64,000 nt of DNA from Niveibacterium umoris (GTDB lineage: Bacteria; Pseudomonadota; Gammaproteobacteria; Burkholderiales; Rhodocyclaceae): contig NZ_JACIET010000001.1 of NCBI RefSeq assembly GCF_014197015.1, forward strand, positions 2,629,603 through 2,693,602, written 5' to 3'. Position numbers and translations under genes: made by a program. Below the pieces are notes generated by a model. It made no database searches, was not told the origin of the DNA, and saw only the letters and a list, made by a program, of their open reading frames with translations. This document shows positions 40,971 to 50,378 of the stretch, piece by piece. Each line of letters begins with the position of its first letter. Position 1 is the first letter of the stretch.

Positions 40971-43900
40971 TCACTTCTCCACCGGCGCCCGCGGATCAAC
41001 AATCGTGATCGGCGCCGAACCCGCGCCGATGCCGCGCAGTTCCGGTCGGTACATGTCTTCCGCGAACGGTGCGGGGACGATGTAGCGGCCGGGGGTGACG
41101 ACGCGGACCATGTAGAACACGTTCATGTCACCCGGCTCGATACGCGCGGCGGCAACGTAACGGTCGTCGCGGAACTCGCGGTGTTTGATCCGCGCGTCCT
41201 GCATCGCCTCGCCGACGTTGATGTTGCCAACGGTGAATTCCTGCGCCGACGGGCCTTGCGAGAGGTTCATGTTTTCAACCTCGAAGCCGGCCGGGATGTG
41301 GTCGACGATCAGACCGTCTTCGATGCGCTGCTTGGCACTGGCGGTGACGCGCACGATCATCATGTCGCCCACCTTGAGCGGGCGCCCCTTCCATTCCTTG
41401 CCATCAGCCTCGTACCAGGTGCGGGTGAGTTTGATGGCGTCGGACTTCGGCTCAGGCGCCTTGACCGGGTAGCCACTCGCTTCGATCTCGACGAACAGGG
41501 CTTCACCGTGTGTGCTGTCGATCTGCACGCCACGCGCCAGGGCTGCGGCGTCGAAGCTGCGGGCTTCGGTGCTCTTCGAGGTAAGCGTCTGCGCCGCGTC
41601 GCCGTTCTTGATCACCGCGCTCCATTCCTGCTTGCCGTCACCGCCCGCCGCACGTGCCGCGAGGAACAGCGACAGGCGCTCCTGCGTCGAGGCCCAGCCA
41701 CCACGTGAGCCGAGTCGGTCGGCCAGATCGAAGAGGATCTGCTCGCGGCGCGGATGCACGATCTTGTGCCGTACCAGCAGTGCGTACGACAGCGCCAGGT
41801 CGCGCACCGGCGAACCGTAGTCACCCAGCCATTCCCAGTAGTAGCCGGTCGGTTGAACGCCGTAACGGCGCTCCATCGCTTCGTTCAGCGCGACCTTGGC
41901 GCGCGCCGGGTCGCCGGAAAGCTGCAAGGCAATCGCGAGGTGCACCAAGGGAAGCGGCGAACGCGCGCGGTCGCGGTACTGGTCGTGCAGCAGGCGTAGC
42001 GTGGCGAGCGGCGCGGCCTGTTCGCGGGCGAGCATGTAGGCCAGATGCGCCATCTCGGCAAAGCGCTGATGGCCGTTGCGCAGCAGCTCGTAGTCCTGCG
42101 CCTTGTAGAAGCCCTTGTCGTCCGGCTTGAGCGTGCCCGGGATGCTGGGGAAGTTGTTGGGCGCGTTCTGCAGTTGCTGCAGCATCCAAGTCTGCGCGCG
42201 CTTGCTCATCTCCGCCGGCACGGTGAAGCCGGCCTCGCGCGAATCCTGCAGGAAGCCTGCCACGTAGGCGGTGAGCCAGGGTTCGTAGTTGCCCTGGCCC
42301 CACAGCGTGAAGCCGCCCTGCGCACCCTGCATGCCGGAGATACGGCCGATCGCGCCTTCGATGAAGGCGGCGCGCTGCTCACGCGTGCGCGGCTCCAGCC
42401 CCATCGCCTTGGCGCCCGCCTCGTCGATGAAAACATGCGGGTAAGCCGCGCTGGTGGTTTGCTCAAGGCAGCCGTAGGGGTAGTCGAGCAGGCCCTTGAC
42501 CAGCGCCTTCACGTTCAGCGGCGGCTTGTTCGAGAGCGTGACGCTGACATTGCTCGATGCCTTGAAGTACGGCGCGATCATCGTCGGATCGAGCTTCAGT
42601 GTGCCCTTCGGTTCGATGCGCACGCGGCGCACGACGCGCTCCATCGGCACCGGCGGCTGCACCTGCAGCGCCGATTCGCGCTTGATGATGATGGGTTTGG
42701 CGCCGGTAGTGTTGAGCTGCAAGGTGACGCGCGCCAGGCCGTAGGCATCGGTTGCCTCGGCCTGGAAGCGCAGGGTCGCCCGCTGCTTGTCGGCGAGCTT
42801 GAGCGTGCGCTGGCCGTCGCGGATCGTCGCCGGGTCGGCCGCTTCGAGCTTTAGCGTGATGTCCTGCGGCGCGCCGGACAGGTTGGTCACGTCGAGCGCA
42901 ATCGTCGCCAGATCGCCCGGCGCGATGAAGCGTGGCGTCGCGAGTTCCGCGACGATGGGCGCGGCGACCGTCATCTCGCGTTCGCTGTTGCCGAAGCGTT
43001 CCGGCGTCGACGCCACCGCCATCAGCCGCAGCGTGCCGTTGAAATCCGGAATGTTGAGCGGGATCTCGGCTTCGCCCTTGGCATCGAGCTGCACCGGGCC
43101 GCTGAACAGATCGACCAGCTTGACCTTCTTCGGCATCGACTTGGTGTCGCGCATGCCGGCGTCGCCGCCCCACTTGAGCTTGCCGCGCAAGCCGTCCATC
43201 TTCTCGATCAGCTTGCCGTACAGGTCGAGCAGTTCCGGCGCGTAACGGTGCTTGCCGAAGAAGAAGTCGAAGGGGTCCGGCGTCTTGTAGCGCGTGATGT
43301 TGAGGATGCCGACATCCACCGCCGAAAGGGTGACCGTCGCCTGTTTGCCGGCGGCGCCATCGACCTTCACCTTCACCTTGGTGATGCGTTCCGGCTGCAC
43401 CTTGTCGGGTGCGGTGACCTGCACCTTGAGGCGGCGGTCTTCTCGCGCCAGCGGCAGGTAGGCAAGGCCCAGCGCACGCGCAGGCGTCACTCGGTCGCCC
43501 TGGCTGCCGGGGCGGAACACCACCGCAGAGACATACAGATCGTGCCGTGCCCATTTGGCATCGACCGGGATGCTGACCGTGGTGCCACTGGTCGAGGCCG
43601 CGACACGCTTGGTCCACAGCACCTTGTCGCCCTCGACGACGATCAGCGCTTCACCGTCGTGCGGCGGGGTCAGCGTCAGGCGTACGTTGTCGCCCGGCTT
43701 GGCCGGCAGGCCTTCGAGCTTCATCTGCACGCGGTCGGGCCGGTTGCCGACGTCGTCGGCGTCCTGCGCGCTCCAGCCGGCGTAGAAGCGGTAGCGCAGC
43801 GTTTGCGCCGTGTCGGGGTCTTCCACTTCAAGGCGGTAGCGGCCCCACTTCACCGGCAGCGACAGCTTCGCGCGCTGCTTGAGCGCCACCGCGCCGGATT

Positions 43901-46109
43901 CGATCAGCTCCTCGGTTTCGGTAAAACCGGAATGCCAGCCGCGCTGGTCGTCGAAGCGCCAGTAGTACTGCCGGTCTTCGCGGAACAGGCGGACCTTGGC
44001 CTGCGCCAGCGGTGCCAGGACCCCGGCCGGCGTCACGCGGATCAGTTCGAAGTCGGCATTCTTTTCCTCGCCCGAGACATCGCGGTCAAAAGCCGGGCGG
44101 ATGCCGATCATCGCGCTGGCCGGCCACCAGGTGCGCTCGATCGAACGCACCACCGGGCGGCCGCCGGATTCGAGCAGGCTGAACGAGGCACGCACCGTGA
44201 CCGGCGACTTCGCGCTGTCGACACCGGTCGGCACGGTGACGCTCGCTGCGCCCTTGTCGTCGAGCGCGGTCTCTTCCATCTCGCTCCGGCGCTTGAGCGT
44301 GTCATCGGCGAAGTCGCCGAAGATGAAGCCCGGCCATTCCTTGGTGAAGGGCGTGCGGGCACGTTCGATCGCCACGCTGCCGAGCAGGCGGTTGCCGGCG
44401 GCCGGCGCACCGAACAGGTAGTCGCCCTGCACCGTCACCTCAAACGCCGAGTTACCGGTCAGCGGTGCCTTGTCGGTCTTCAGATCGAGCTTCATGCGCT
44501 CGGGCAGGAACTCTTCAACCTGGAAGCTCCACACCGCATCGGGCGCTTTCGCGGCCGGGTCGGCGCGCACTTCAAGCAGCCAGCGGCCGGTCTGCGCATC
44601 GGCCGGCAGCGTGAGTTGCTGCTGGAAGTAGCCAGGTTGCTTGTCGTTCGGGCGCCAGCTTTGCGTCATCACCGCACGGCCATCCGGCCGCTTGAGGATC
44701 GCCTGCACCGGCGCAGGCGGCAGCGCACGGCCATCGGCATCGCGCGCCAGCAGCGAGGCGGTGAACTTCTCGCCCGGCCGGTACAGATCGCGCCCGGCAT
44801 AGACGAAGAGCTTGGCATCGCGCGGCAGGTGGCCGCCGATATCGAATTCGGAAAGATCCAGCCCCGGCTCGCGCAGCGCGACCAGCGACAGCTCCTTGCC
44901 GCGCCGGCCCAGCAGCAGGTGGGCGGAATCCGGCAGGCCCGCGATCTGCACATGGCCATCGCCATCCACCTTGGCCTTGGCGAGGCTCTTGGCGTTGGCG
45001 TCCAGCACTTCGACTTCGATGTCGCCCATCGCCTTGCCGCTCACCAGCGAGGTGGCGAACACGTCCATCGTCCTGGCGTTGCGGTGGGCATGCAGGCCGA
45101 TGTCGGAGACGTAGAAGTAGGTCACCTGATACTGGTCGCGGAAGCGGCCCGGCTGGCTCATCACCGCGATGTACACGCCGGGCTCCTGCAACTCCTTCAC
45201 GTCTTCGACCGGCAGGAAGGTCACCTGCCGCTTGTTCGGCTTGTCGCCGGTGAGGAAGCGGCCGGCATAGACGCTCTTCGATACGTCGCGCAGACGATCG
45301 AGTTGCCAGGTGCCGACGGTGCCCTTGAGCCGGTTGTTCGCCTCGTAGCCGTACTCGCTGTAGTCCTGCTCGCCTTCGCCGTTCGCATCACCCTCGCCGT
45401 CTTCGCTCACAGGCGCCTTGCGGCCGGCGATCACCTGCTCGATGAAGCGCGGCAGGTTGGCCGGCTCCACCCGCAGGAACTGCACATCCACTTCCGGCAC
45501 ATTCACCGTCACCACCGGCAGGCCACCGTTCTGCTTCGCCGGCAGCACCGTGCCCTTGCTGGCGAAGAAGTAGGAAGGCGCCATCTCTTCGCTGGCCAGT
45601 TCGCAGGTCTTGCCGCTGGCAAGCTTGGCGCCGCTCGCCGCGAGCACGCCCTCGCGCACGGTGACGCGGAACTTGCGCTGCGGCTGGATGTAGGGGAACA
45701 CGACGATGCGCGGGTTGCTATCCACCACCCAGCTGCCCTGCAGGATCTTCTCGCCCGGCGCCGCCTTGTCCGCATTGCGCGGCTTGTCACCGCTGCGCTG
45801 TTCCTCGCCCGTCTCGGCCTTGCCGTCGAGACGCCCGAGGTCCGTCACCTGCAGCACCTTGTCGAGCGACTGGCTGCGATCCACCGGCTCGGAAAAGATC
45901 ACCGCCAGCGCGGGCTGGTCCTCGAACATGCGTGCGCGGCAATCGGTTGCCGCGAAGGGCCCGCCGGTGTCGGCGATCACCGCGTCGCCACTGAGCGTGC
46001 CGCCGGTGCTTGCGGCGTGGTGCTTGAACCACCAGCCGCCCCCGGCCGCCGCCAGTGCCACGACGACCGCCCCAGCGGCCAGGATTCGCTTGTTCGCAAA
46101 CGGGTTCAT
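40971..46109 (-). CDS. Alpha-2-macroglobulin family protein (YfhM-like)
   Basis: A 1712-residue bacterial alpha-2-macroglobulin, a periplasmic protease trap. An N-terminal membrane segment at about residues 8-27 is followed by MG domains. The thioester motif CLEQ (Cys1214-Gln1217 in YPYGCLEQTTS) is intact, then the helical thioester domain (FTLWGQGNYEPWLTAY) and the C-terminal receptor-binding-like domain (VENMNLSQGP, VTPGRYIVPAP). Unlike E. coli YfhM there is no lipobox Cys, so it is likely anchored by an uncleaved helix. Length is close to YfhM (1653). In relatives it works with PBP1C, which repairs peptidoglycan after breaches; here three genes lie between them. Confidence 0.95.
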   Translation of the reverse strand: MNPFANKRILAAGAVVVALAAAGGGWWFKHHAASTGGTLSGDAVIADTGGPFAATDCRARMFEDQPALAVIFSEPVDRSQSLDKVLQVTDLGRLDGKAETGEEQRSGDKPRNADKAAPGEKILQGSWVVDSNPRIVVFPYIQPQRKFRVTVREGVLAASGAKLASGKTCELASEEMAPSYFFASKGTVLPAKQNGGLPVVTVNVPEVDVQFLRVEPANLPRFIEQVIAGRKAPVSEDGEGDANGEGEQDYSEYGYEANNRLKGTVGTWQLDRLRDVSKSVYAGRFLTGDKPNKRQVTFLPVEDVKELQEPGVYIAVMSQPGRFRDQYQVTYFYVSDIGLHAHRNARTMDVFATSLVSGKAMGDIEVEVLDANAKSLAKAKVDGDGHVQIAGLPDSAHLLLGRRGKELSLVALREPGLDLSEFDIGGHLPRDAKLFVYAGRDLYRPGEKFTASLLARDADGRALPPAPVQAILKRPDGRAVMTQSWRPNDKQPGYFQQQLTLPADAQTGRWLLEVRADPAAKAPDAVWSFQVEEFLPERMKLDLKTDKAPLTGNSAFEVTVQGDYLFGAPAAGNRLLGSVAIERARTPFTKEWPGFIFGDFADDTLKRRSEMEETALDDKGAASVTVPTGVDSAKSPVTVRASFSLLESGGRPVVRSIERTWWPASAMIGIRPAFDRDVSGEEKNADFELIRVTPAGVLAPLAQAKVRLFREDRQYYWRFDDQRGWHSGFTETEELIESGAVALKQRAKLSLPVKWGRYRLEVEDPDTAQTLRYRFYAGWSAQDADDVGNRPDRVQMKLEGLPAKPGDNVRLTLTPPHDGEALIVVEGDKVLWTKRVAASTSGTTVSIPVDAKWARHDLYVSAVVFRPGSQGDRVTPARALGLAYLPLAREDRRLKVQVTAPDKVQPERITKVKVKVDGAAGKQATVTLSAVDVGILNITRYKTPDPFDFFFGKHRYAPELLDLYGKLIEKMDGLRGKLKWGGDAGMRDTKSMPKKVKLVDLFSGPVQLDAKGEAEIPLNIPDFNGTLRLMAVASTPERFGNSEREMTVAAPIVAELATPRFIAPGDLATIALDVTNLSGAPQDITLKLEAADPATIRDGQRTLKLADKQRATLRFQAEATDAYGLARVTLQLNTTGAKPIIIKRESALQVQPPVPMERVVRRVRIEPKGTLKLDPTMIAPYFKASSNVSVTLSNKPPLNVKALVKGLLDYPYGCLEQTTSAAYPHVFIDEAGAKAMGLEPRTREQRAAFIEGAIGRISGMQGAQGGFTLWGQGNYEPWLTAYVAGFLQDSREAGFTVPAEMSKRAQTWMLQQLQNAPNNFPSIPGTLKPDDKGFYKAQDYELLRNGHQRFAEMAHLAYMLAREQAAPLATLRLLHDQYRDRARSPLPLVHLAIALQLSGDPARAKVALNEAMERRYGVQPTGYYWEWLGDYGSPVRDLALSYALLVRHKIVHPRREQILFDLADRLGSRGGWASTQERLSLFLAARAAGGDGKQEWSAVIKNGDAAQTLTSKSTEARSFDAAALARGVQIDSTHGEALFVEIEASGYPVKAPEPKSDAIKLTRTWYEADGKEWKGRPLKVGDMMIVRVTASAKQRIEDGLIVDHIPAGFEVENMNLSQGPSAQEFTVGNINVGEAMQDARIKHREFRDDRYVAAARIEPGDMNVFYMVRVVTPGRYIVPAPFAEDMYRPELRGIGAGSAPITIVDPRAPVEK

Positions 46110-46335
46110 GCCCAGTCTCCAGCGCTCAGATATGGCGGCGAGTATGCCGCTTTGGTAATCCGCTCGGTAGCGGATTTGGGGTGGGGGCAGCGACGGATCG
46201 CACGGCGGTTGGGGTTGGGTGCCTTGCTGCGGGCACCTTTGCGCGTGGTGGCCACGGTGCCGATTGGGCTGAACGTTGAGGAGCCCAACGCTTCGGCTTT
46301 CGATTGACCGTGTTGCGTCGCGTCGGTCTGTCCGG

Positions 46336-46560
46336 TCAAGCCGGGTCCCGCCCCGGCGGGCGTCTTACTTTCTGGCAACAGCACCAGAAAGTAAGCAAAG
46401 AGTGCCGCCCGGCGTTCGCGGTCAGGCGCTTTGCGCCTGACTCCCCTGCGTTGCTCGCACAACCGGGGGCCTGCGGAACTCGCCCTCGCTGCGCTCGGAG
46501 CTCAGACAGGCCTCGGCCTTTTTCCCGGCCGCGCTGCGCTACTCGGCGCTCTCGACGGGA
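46336..46560 (+). repeat. Long inverted repeat, copy A
   Basis: It begins AAGCCGGGTCCCGCCCCGG and includes an inverted TTACTTTCTGG...CCAGAAAGTAA hairpin, GGGGGCCTGCGGAACTCGCC and CTCGCTGCGCTCGGAGCTC. The same modules appear in reverse orientation at 46749-46973. It resembles a repeat dispersed in beta- and gammaproteobacterial genomes. Copies are diverged, so edges are approximate. Confidence 0.65.
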
Positions 46561-46608
46561 CCCAAAGTCAAAACCATCGGTTGATCGACGCGTGAGGCTT
46601 GTTCGCAG

Positions 46609-46699
46609 CCTGGATGGAGCAAAGCGGAATCAGGGGCCGCTTCAAATCGTTCAAGCGCAATCCCCGGATTCCGGCCTTCGGCCTGCATCCGGCTACGAA
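46609..46699. repeat. REP-like element between the inverted repeats
   Basis: AGCCTGGATGGAGC...CGGAATCAGGGGC, then CCCCGGATTCCGGCC and GCATCCGGCTACG, matches the form of a widespread REP element (GGATTCCGGC...CATCCGGGCTACG). Identification is by eye. Confidence 0.5.
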
Positions 46700-46748
46700 A
46701 ACAAGGAAACGGTCAATCGTTGACGCCTTTCAATCCCCCTCTGAAACG

Positions 46749-46973
46749 CCGAGCAGCGCAGCGTTGCCGGGTTCCGACGTGCGCAGCACGGCGGGGCCGA
46801 GGACTGTCCGAGCTCCGAGCGCAGCGAGGGCGAGTTCCGCAGGCCCCCGGCGACGCGAGCAGCGCAGGGCACCGCGCGCCTAGCGCGCGGCGTTGAAGCG
46901 GGGGCCGTTTCTTTGGTTCCTTTCTTGTCGGCACAAGAAAGGAACCCGCCCGCCGGGGCGGGACCCGGCTTGA
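46749..46973 (-). repeat. Long inverted repeat, copy B
   Basis: Reverse-orientation counterpart of 46336-46560. On the minus strand it starts AAGCCGGGTCCCGCCCCGG, followed by a GGTTCCTTTCTTG/CAAGAAAGGAACC hairpin and GGGGGCCTGCGGAACTCGCC. With copy A it brackets about 190 bases. No transposase is nearby. Confidence 0.65.
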
Positions 46974-47103
46974 ACGTGAAGGCCGGCGCAAAATGCCCGC
47001 GCAATTCGCAAGCCGCCGCGTTGGACTTCGCAATGCTCAGCCCAAGCAACTCCGCTACATGTGCGCGAGCGTCAGATAGTCGTTAGCGAAACCCGAGGGT
47101 ACG

Positions 47104-47985
47104 TCAGTTGTCCTTACGCGGAACGAGAACTTGATCGGTAAATAGACGCGAGGGGGAGCCGGAACCGCCCCCGTAGGTCGGGCATATCCGAGCGCGCAAC
47201 CAAGCGCTGCTTCCACGAGACTCAAATCCATACGTGAAGGCAAACACGGTCAATTCACCGAGCACTTCGTTGGCCTGAATGTCCAGCACCTTTACCGTGC
47301 TGCTCGCGACCCCAAGCGCACGCTCCTCCGGTACGACGTGGTCTTCGTAGGTCACGGCATAGCGAGGGGCGGGATCGGGGGCGTACGTCTTGTCGAGTGT
47401 CCAGCGATAGACGTTCGGATCAAAGCGGTCTCCCTCGTTCTTCATCTCGTCGACGATCCCGGGGGCAGTTTGGTCTTTCTGTCCAACGACCTTAACCGAG
47501 CCCGAATACCGGTATCGCCTGCCGTCCTTCTCGTCGATTGCATCGACGTAGCGATAGCCGGGGCGTTCGTGCGGTCCCGCCTTGTAGGATGTGTTGATCG
47601 CGCCACGCGCCGTCGGCGTTATAGGACTTGGCTTGCCTTCTGGGCCGAACGCCTCTTCGTAGCCAAGAAAGTCTTTGATGTACTCCTCAGCCGTTCCCTC
47701 ATGGGCAAAGGCCGCCCCCGGCCACATGCGGTCGTGCCACTCGTTCTCGCCCGCCGGCGGGCGCACCTTGAGCAACGTGATGCCTTCGACGTCCTCAACC
47801 CTGCGATAGATCTTCTCGCCGGCCTCGGTCTTGCATTTCTGCTCCCACAGAGCCAAGCCAGCCTTCGCGCGTTCTCGCTGTGTTTTCTGCTCAGCGGTTT
47901 CTGAAGGCGCGCAAGCGTTGAGCGCAAGCACCGCAGACAGGAAAACGACGATCGAACTTCGCATGTTCGCTGCAAGGTGATTCAT
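47104..47985 (-). CDS. Unknown lipoprotein
   Basis: A 293-residue exported protein of somewhat lower GC. The signal peptide ends in a lipobox, ALNAC (in FLSAVLALNACAPS), followed by a charged helix, ETAEQKTQRERAKAGLALWEQKC. The rest is a beta-rich soluble domain with WHDRMWPGAAFAHEGT, KDFLGYEEAFGPEG and YRYSGSVKVVGQKD. ATGs at 47997, 47985 and 47964 are possible starts; 47985 gives a normal signal length. I do not recognise the family. It sits next to the repeat region, alone on the minus strand downstream of ybaK. Confidence 0.7.
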   Translation of the reverse strand: MNHLAANMRSSIVVFLSAVLALNACAPSETAEQKTQRERAKAGLALWEQKCKTEAGEKIYRRVEDVEGITLLKVRPPAGENEWHDRMWPGAAFAHEGTAEEYIKDFLGYEEAFGPEGKPSPITPTARGAINTSYKAGPHERPGYRYVDAIDEKDGRRYRYSGSVKVVGQKDQTAPGIVDEMKNEGDRFDPNVYRWTLDKTYAPDPAPRYAVTYEDHVVPEERALGVASSTVKVLDIQANEVLGELTVFAFTYGFESRGSSAWLRARICPTYGGGSGSPSRLFTDQVLVPRKDN

Positions 47986-48058
47986 CAGGAGTTCCATCCA
48001 GAAGCCATACCCACACATCCGACCTTCGGCGACCGTGACCGGACGACAATGAATCGGA

Positions 48059-48541
48059 TCACCCCGTCGCCGCATCCACCGCGACGGGCCCCACCAGCGC
48101 CACCAGATCCGCCGGCGTAATGCCGACGAGATACCCGCGACTGCCCCCGTTGATGTAGAGCTTCTCCAGATCGAGCACCGTGCGCTCGACATACACCGGC
48201 ATCTGCTTGCGGGTGCCGAAGGGCGAGGTGCCGCCGACGCGGTAGCCGGAGTGGCGTTCGGCGACTTCGGGCTTGCAGGGTTCGACACTCTTCACGCCGA
48301 TCGCGCGTGCGAGGTTCTTCAGCGAGACCTCGCGGTCGCCGTGCATCAGCATCACCAGCGGGTGGGCGCGGTCGTCCTGCAGGATCAGCGTCTTCACCAC
48401 GCTGTGCTCATCGACGCCCAAGGCCGCGGACGAGACCCGCGTGCCGCCATGGTCGACATAGGTGTAACAGTGTTCGGTGAAGGCGATGCCACGGCTCTTG
48501 AGCAAACGGTTGGCAGGCGTGGAGGGGATCTTTGCGCTCAC
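48059..48541 (-). CDS. ybaK: Cys-tRNA(Pro) deacylase YbaK
   Basis: A 160-residue editing enzyme of the YbaK/ProX family that hydrolyses mischarged Cys-tRNA(Pro). Family features: TPANRLLKSRGIAF at the start, VVKTLIL with the conserved Lys, the GVKSVEPCKPEVAERHSGYRVGG-type segment (here positions around residues 82-105) and FGTRKQMPVYVE. The start is GTG 48541 with AGGA upstream. It is divergent from olsB. Confidence 0.93.
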   Translation of the reverse strand: MSAKIPSTPANRLLKSRGIAFTEHCYTYVDHGGTRVSSAALGVDEHSVVKTLILQDDRAHPLVMLMHGDREVSLKNLARAIGVKSVEPCKPEVAERHSGYRVGGTSPFGTRKQMPVYVERTVLDLEKLYINGGSRGYLVGITPADLVALVGPVAVDAATG

Positions 48542-48651
48542 GGGTTTTCCTGAAATGCGTTGTCACACGGCGGTAACCCGATCGTCATGTTTGGGTCACG
48601 CCCCGATTTTAGAGTCAGCACCGCTAAAACAGATAAAACACGGTGAGAAGC

Positions 48652-49410
48652 ATGCTGCATATCGAAAGCCGCCCGGAACGTTCCCGCGCACGAGACCTGC
48701 AGGTCCGCCTGGCGACCTGCGAAACTGAAGTCCGCGAGGCGCAGAAGCTGCGCTGGCGCGTCTTCGCCGATGAAATGGGCGCCCGCCTCAATTCCCGCGA
48801 ACCGGGGGTGGATCGCGACCATTTCGACCCCTTCTGCGAACACCTGATCGTGCGCGACGAGGCCGCCGGCCGCATCGTTGGCACCTACCGCATCCTCACG
48901 CCGGCCGCCGCGCGCCGCGTGGGCAGCTATTACTCGGAAACCGAGTTTGACCTGACGCGTTTCCACCTGATCCGCGACCGCCTGGTCGAGATCGGGCGCT
49001 CCTGCATCGATCCGGATTACCGCAGCGGTGCGGTGATCGCGCTGCTGTGGTCGGGCTTGGCGCGCTTCATGCAGGAAAACGGCTACGAGTACCTGATGGG
49101 CTGCGCCAGCATCAGCATGGCCGATGGTGGCCACGCCGCGGCCGCGATCTACGACCAGCTCGCCGAGCATCAGGCGCCGGCCGAATGGCGCGGTTTCCCC
49201 CGCGTGCGCCTGCCGCTCGAAGCGCTGCGCAACGGACAGCCGGCCGAGATGCCACCGCTGATCAAGGGCTACATGCGCGCCGGCGCGATGGTGTGCGGCG
49301 AACCGGCGTGGGACCCTGATTTCAACACCGCCGACCTGCTGTTGTTGCTGTCGATGGGGCAGACCGACGCGCGTTACGCGCGCCACTTCATCGGCTCGCG
49401 CGGCGAGTGA
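48652..49410 (+). CDS. olsB: L-ornithine N(alpha)-acyltransferase
   Basis: A 252-residue GNAT-like acyltransferase that transfers a 3-hydroxyacyl chain from ACP to ornithine, the first step of ornithine-lipid synthesis. Characteristic segments are AQKLRWRVFADEMGARL, RIVGTYRIL, EIGRSCIDPDYRSGAVI and EYLMGCASI. It overlaps olsA by four bases (GTGA), confirming the pathway. ATG 48652 is used; an in-frame GTG lies three codons upstream. Ornithine lipids are often made on phosphate starvation, but no clear pho box was seen. Confidence 0.92.
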   Translation: MLHIESRPERSRARDLQVRLATCETEVREAQKLRWRVFADEMGARLNSREPGVDRDHFDPFCEHLIVRDEAAGRIVGTYRILTPAAARRVGSYYSETEFDLTRFHLIRDRLVEIGRSCIDPDYRSGAVIALLWSGLARFMQENGYEYLMGCASISMADGGHAAAAIYDQLAEHQAPAEWRGFPRVRLPLEALRNGQPAEMPPLIKGYMRAGAMVCGEPAWDPDFNTADLLLLLSMGQTDARYARHFIGSRGE

Positions 49411-50363
49411 TCTCCGTTCCCGCGGCGCGGCCGCCGCTGGCCGCGCCGGCCATGCGTTTGGCCCGCGCGGTGCTGGGCGCAGGCCCGATGGCCCGCGTTA
49501 CAATCCCGTTACGCCATGTGCCCGGCCCGGGCGCCTTGGCCAACGCGGCCCGCAGACGCACGCGCGGCGCCAATCCGCAGCCCCGCACACCCCATACCAC
49601 CTTGTTCAGACAGATTCGCGCCGCATGGCGGCTATTGCTCACCGTCATCCATCTGCTCGCCGGCTGCGCGACGGTGGCCTTCCGCTTCCCGCGCTGGAAC
49701 GCGCAACAGCGGCTTGACGCCAAGAGGCGCTGGTCGCGTGAATTGCTCGGCCGCCTGGGCGTGCGGCTCGACATCCACGGCGACATCGTCAGCGGCGGCA
49801 CGCTGGTCGTCGCGAACCACATTTCGTGGCTGGACATCTTCGTCATCAACGCGCTGCGCCCCTGCGCCTTCGTCTGCAAGGACGATGTGAAATCCTGGCC
49901 GCTGATTGGCTGGCTGGTTGCCAACACCGACACGATCTTCATCGAACGCGGCAACCGCGCCGCCGCGCGCCGCACTGCCGATGCCATGGTGGCGCGGCTG
50001 CAGAGCGGCGCCGCGATGGTCGTGTTCCCCGAAGGCACTACCACCAACGGCACGCACATGCTGCCCTTCCGCCCGGCGCTGCTGCAGTCGGCGGTGGACG
50101 CCGGCGTGCCGGTGTCGCCGGTGTCGATCCGCTATCGCGATGCCAAGCAAGCGATCAGCCCGGCGCCGGCTTACGACGGCGACATCTCGCTGTGGCAGTG
50201 CATGCGCGCCATCACGCTGGCCGAGGGGCTGGTGGCGGAAGCCCACGCGCTCGCAGCGGTGGATTCACAGTCTGAACGGCAGCATCTCGCCGCGCACGCC
50301 AAGCATGAAATCGCCGTTCAGCTGGGCATCCCGCACCACACACCGCCACACGTGCAGGGCTGA
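49407..50363 (+). CDS. olsA: Lyso-ornithine lipid O-acyltransferase
   Basis: A 318-residue PlsC-family acyltransferase that adds the second acyl chain to lyso-ornithine lipid. A membrane helix at about residues 72-92 precedes the acyltransferase motifs: NHISWLD (catalytic His and Asp), ERGNRAAARRTA and FPEGTTTNG. The start at GTG 49407 overlaps the olsB stop; the first 60 residues are Arg/Pro-rich and unlike relatives, so a later start is possible. The coupling to olsB sets its role against glycerophospholipid PlsC. Confidence 0.88.
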   Translation: MISVPAARPPLAAPAMRLARAVLGAGPMARVTIPLRHVPGPGALANAARRRTRGANPQPRTPHTTLFRQIRAAWRLLLTVIHLLAGCATVAFRFPRWNAQQRLDAKRRWSRELLGRLGVRLDIHGDIVSGGTLVVANHISWLDIFVINALRPCAFVCKDDVKSWPLIGWLVANTDTIFIERGNRAAARRTADAMVARLQSGAAMVVFPEGTTTNGTHMLPFRPALLQSAVDAGVPVSPVSIRYRDAKQAISPAPAYDGDISLWQCMRAITLAEGLVAEAHALAAVDSQSERQHLAAHAKHEIAVQLGIPHHTPPHVQG

Positions 50364-50378
50364 CGCCCGGCGCGCAGT

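Larger units (their letters stand above)
46110..47103. other. Gene-free repeat region
   Basis: Nearly 1 kb without a convincing gene. It contains a hairpin at 46157-46176 (AATCCGCT / AGCGGATT) in the macroglobulin leader, two inverted copies of a long GC-rich repeat (46336-46560 and 46749-46973), and a REP-like element between them. The open frames crossing the region follow the repeats and look non-coding. Confidence 0.6.

Noticed and set aside
43248..46307. 1019-codon plus-strand open frame
   Set aside because: Antisense to the macroglobulin gene, Arg/His/Ala-rich translation without domains; a product of GC-rich codon bias.
46110..47103. CRISPR array or insertion sequence
   Set aside because: No regularly spaced short repeats and no transposase; the repeats are two long inverted copies and a REP-like element.
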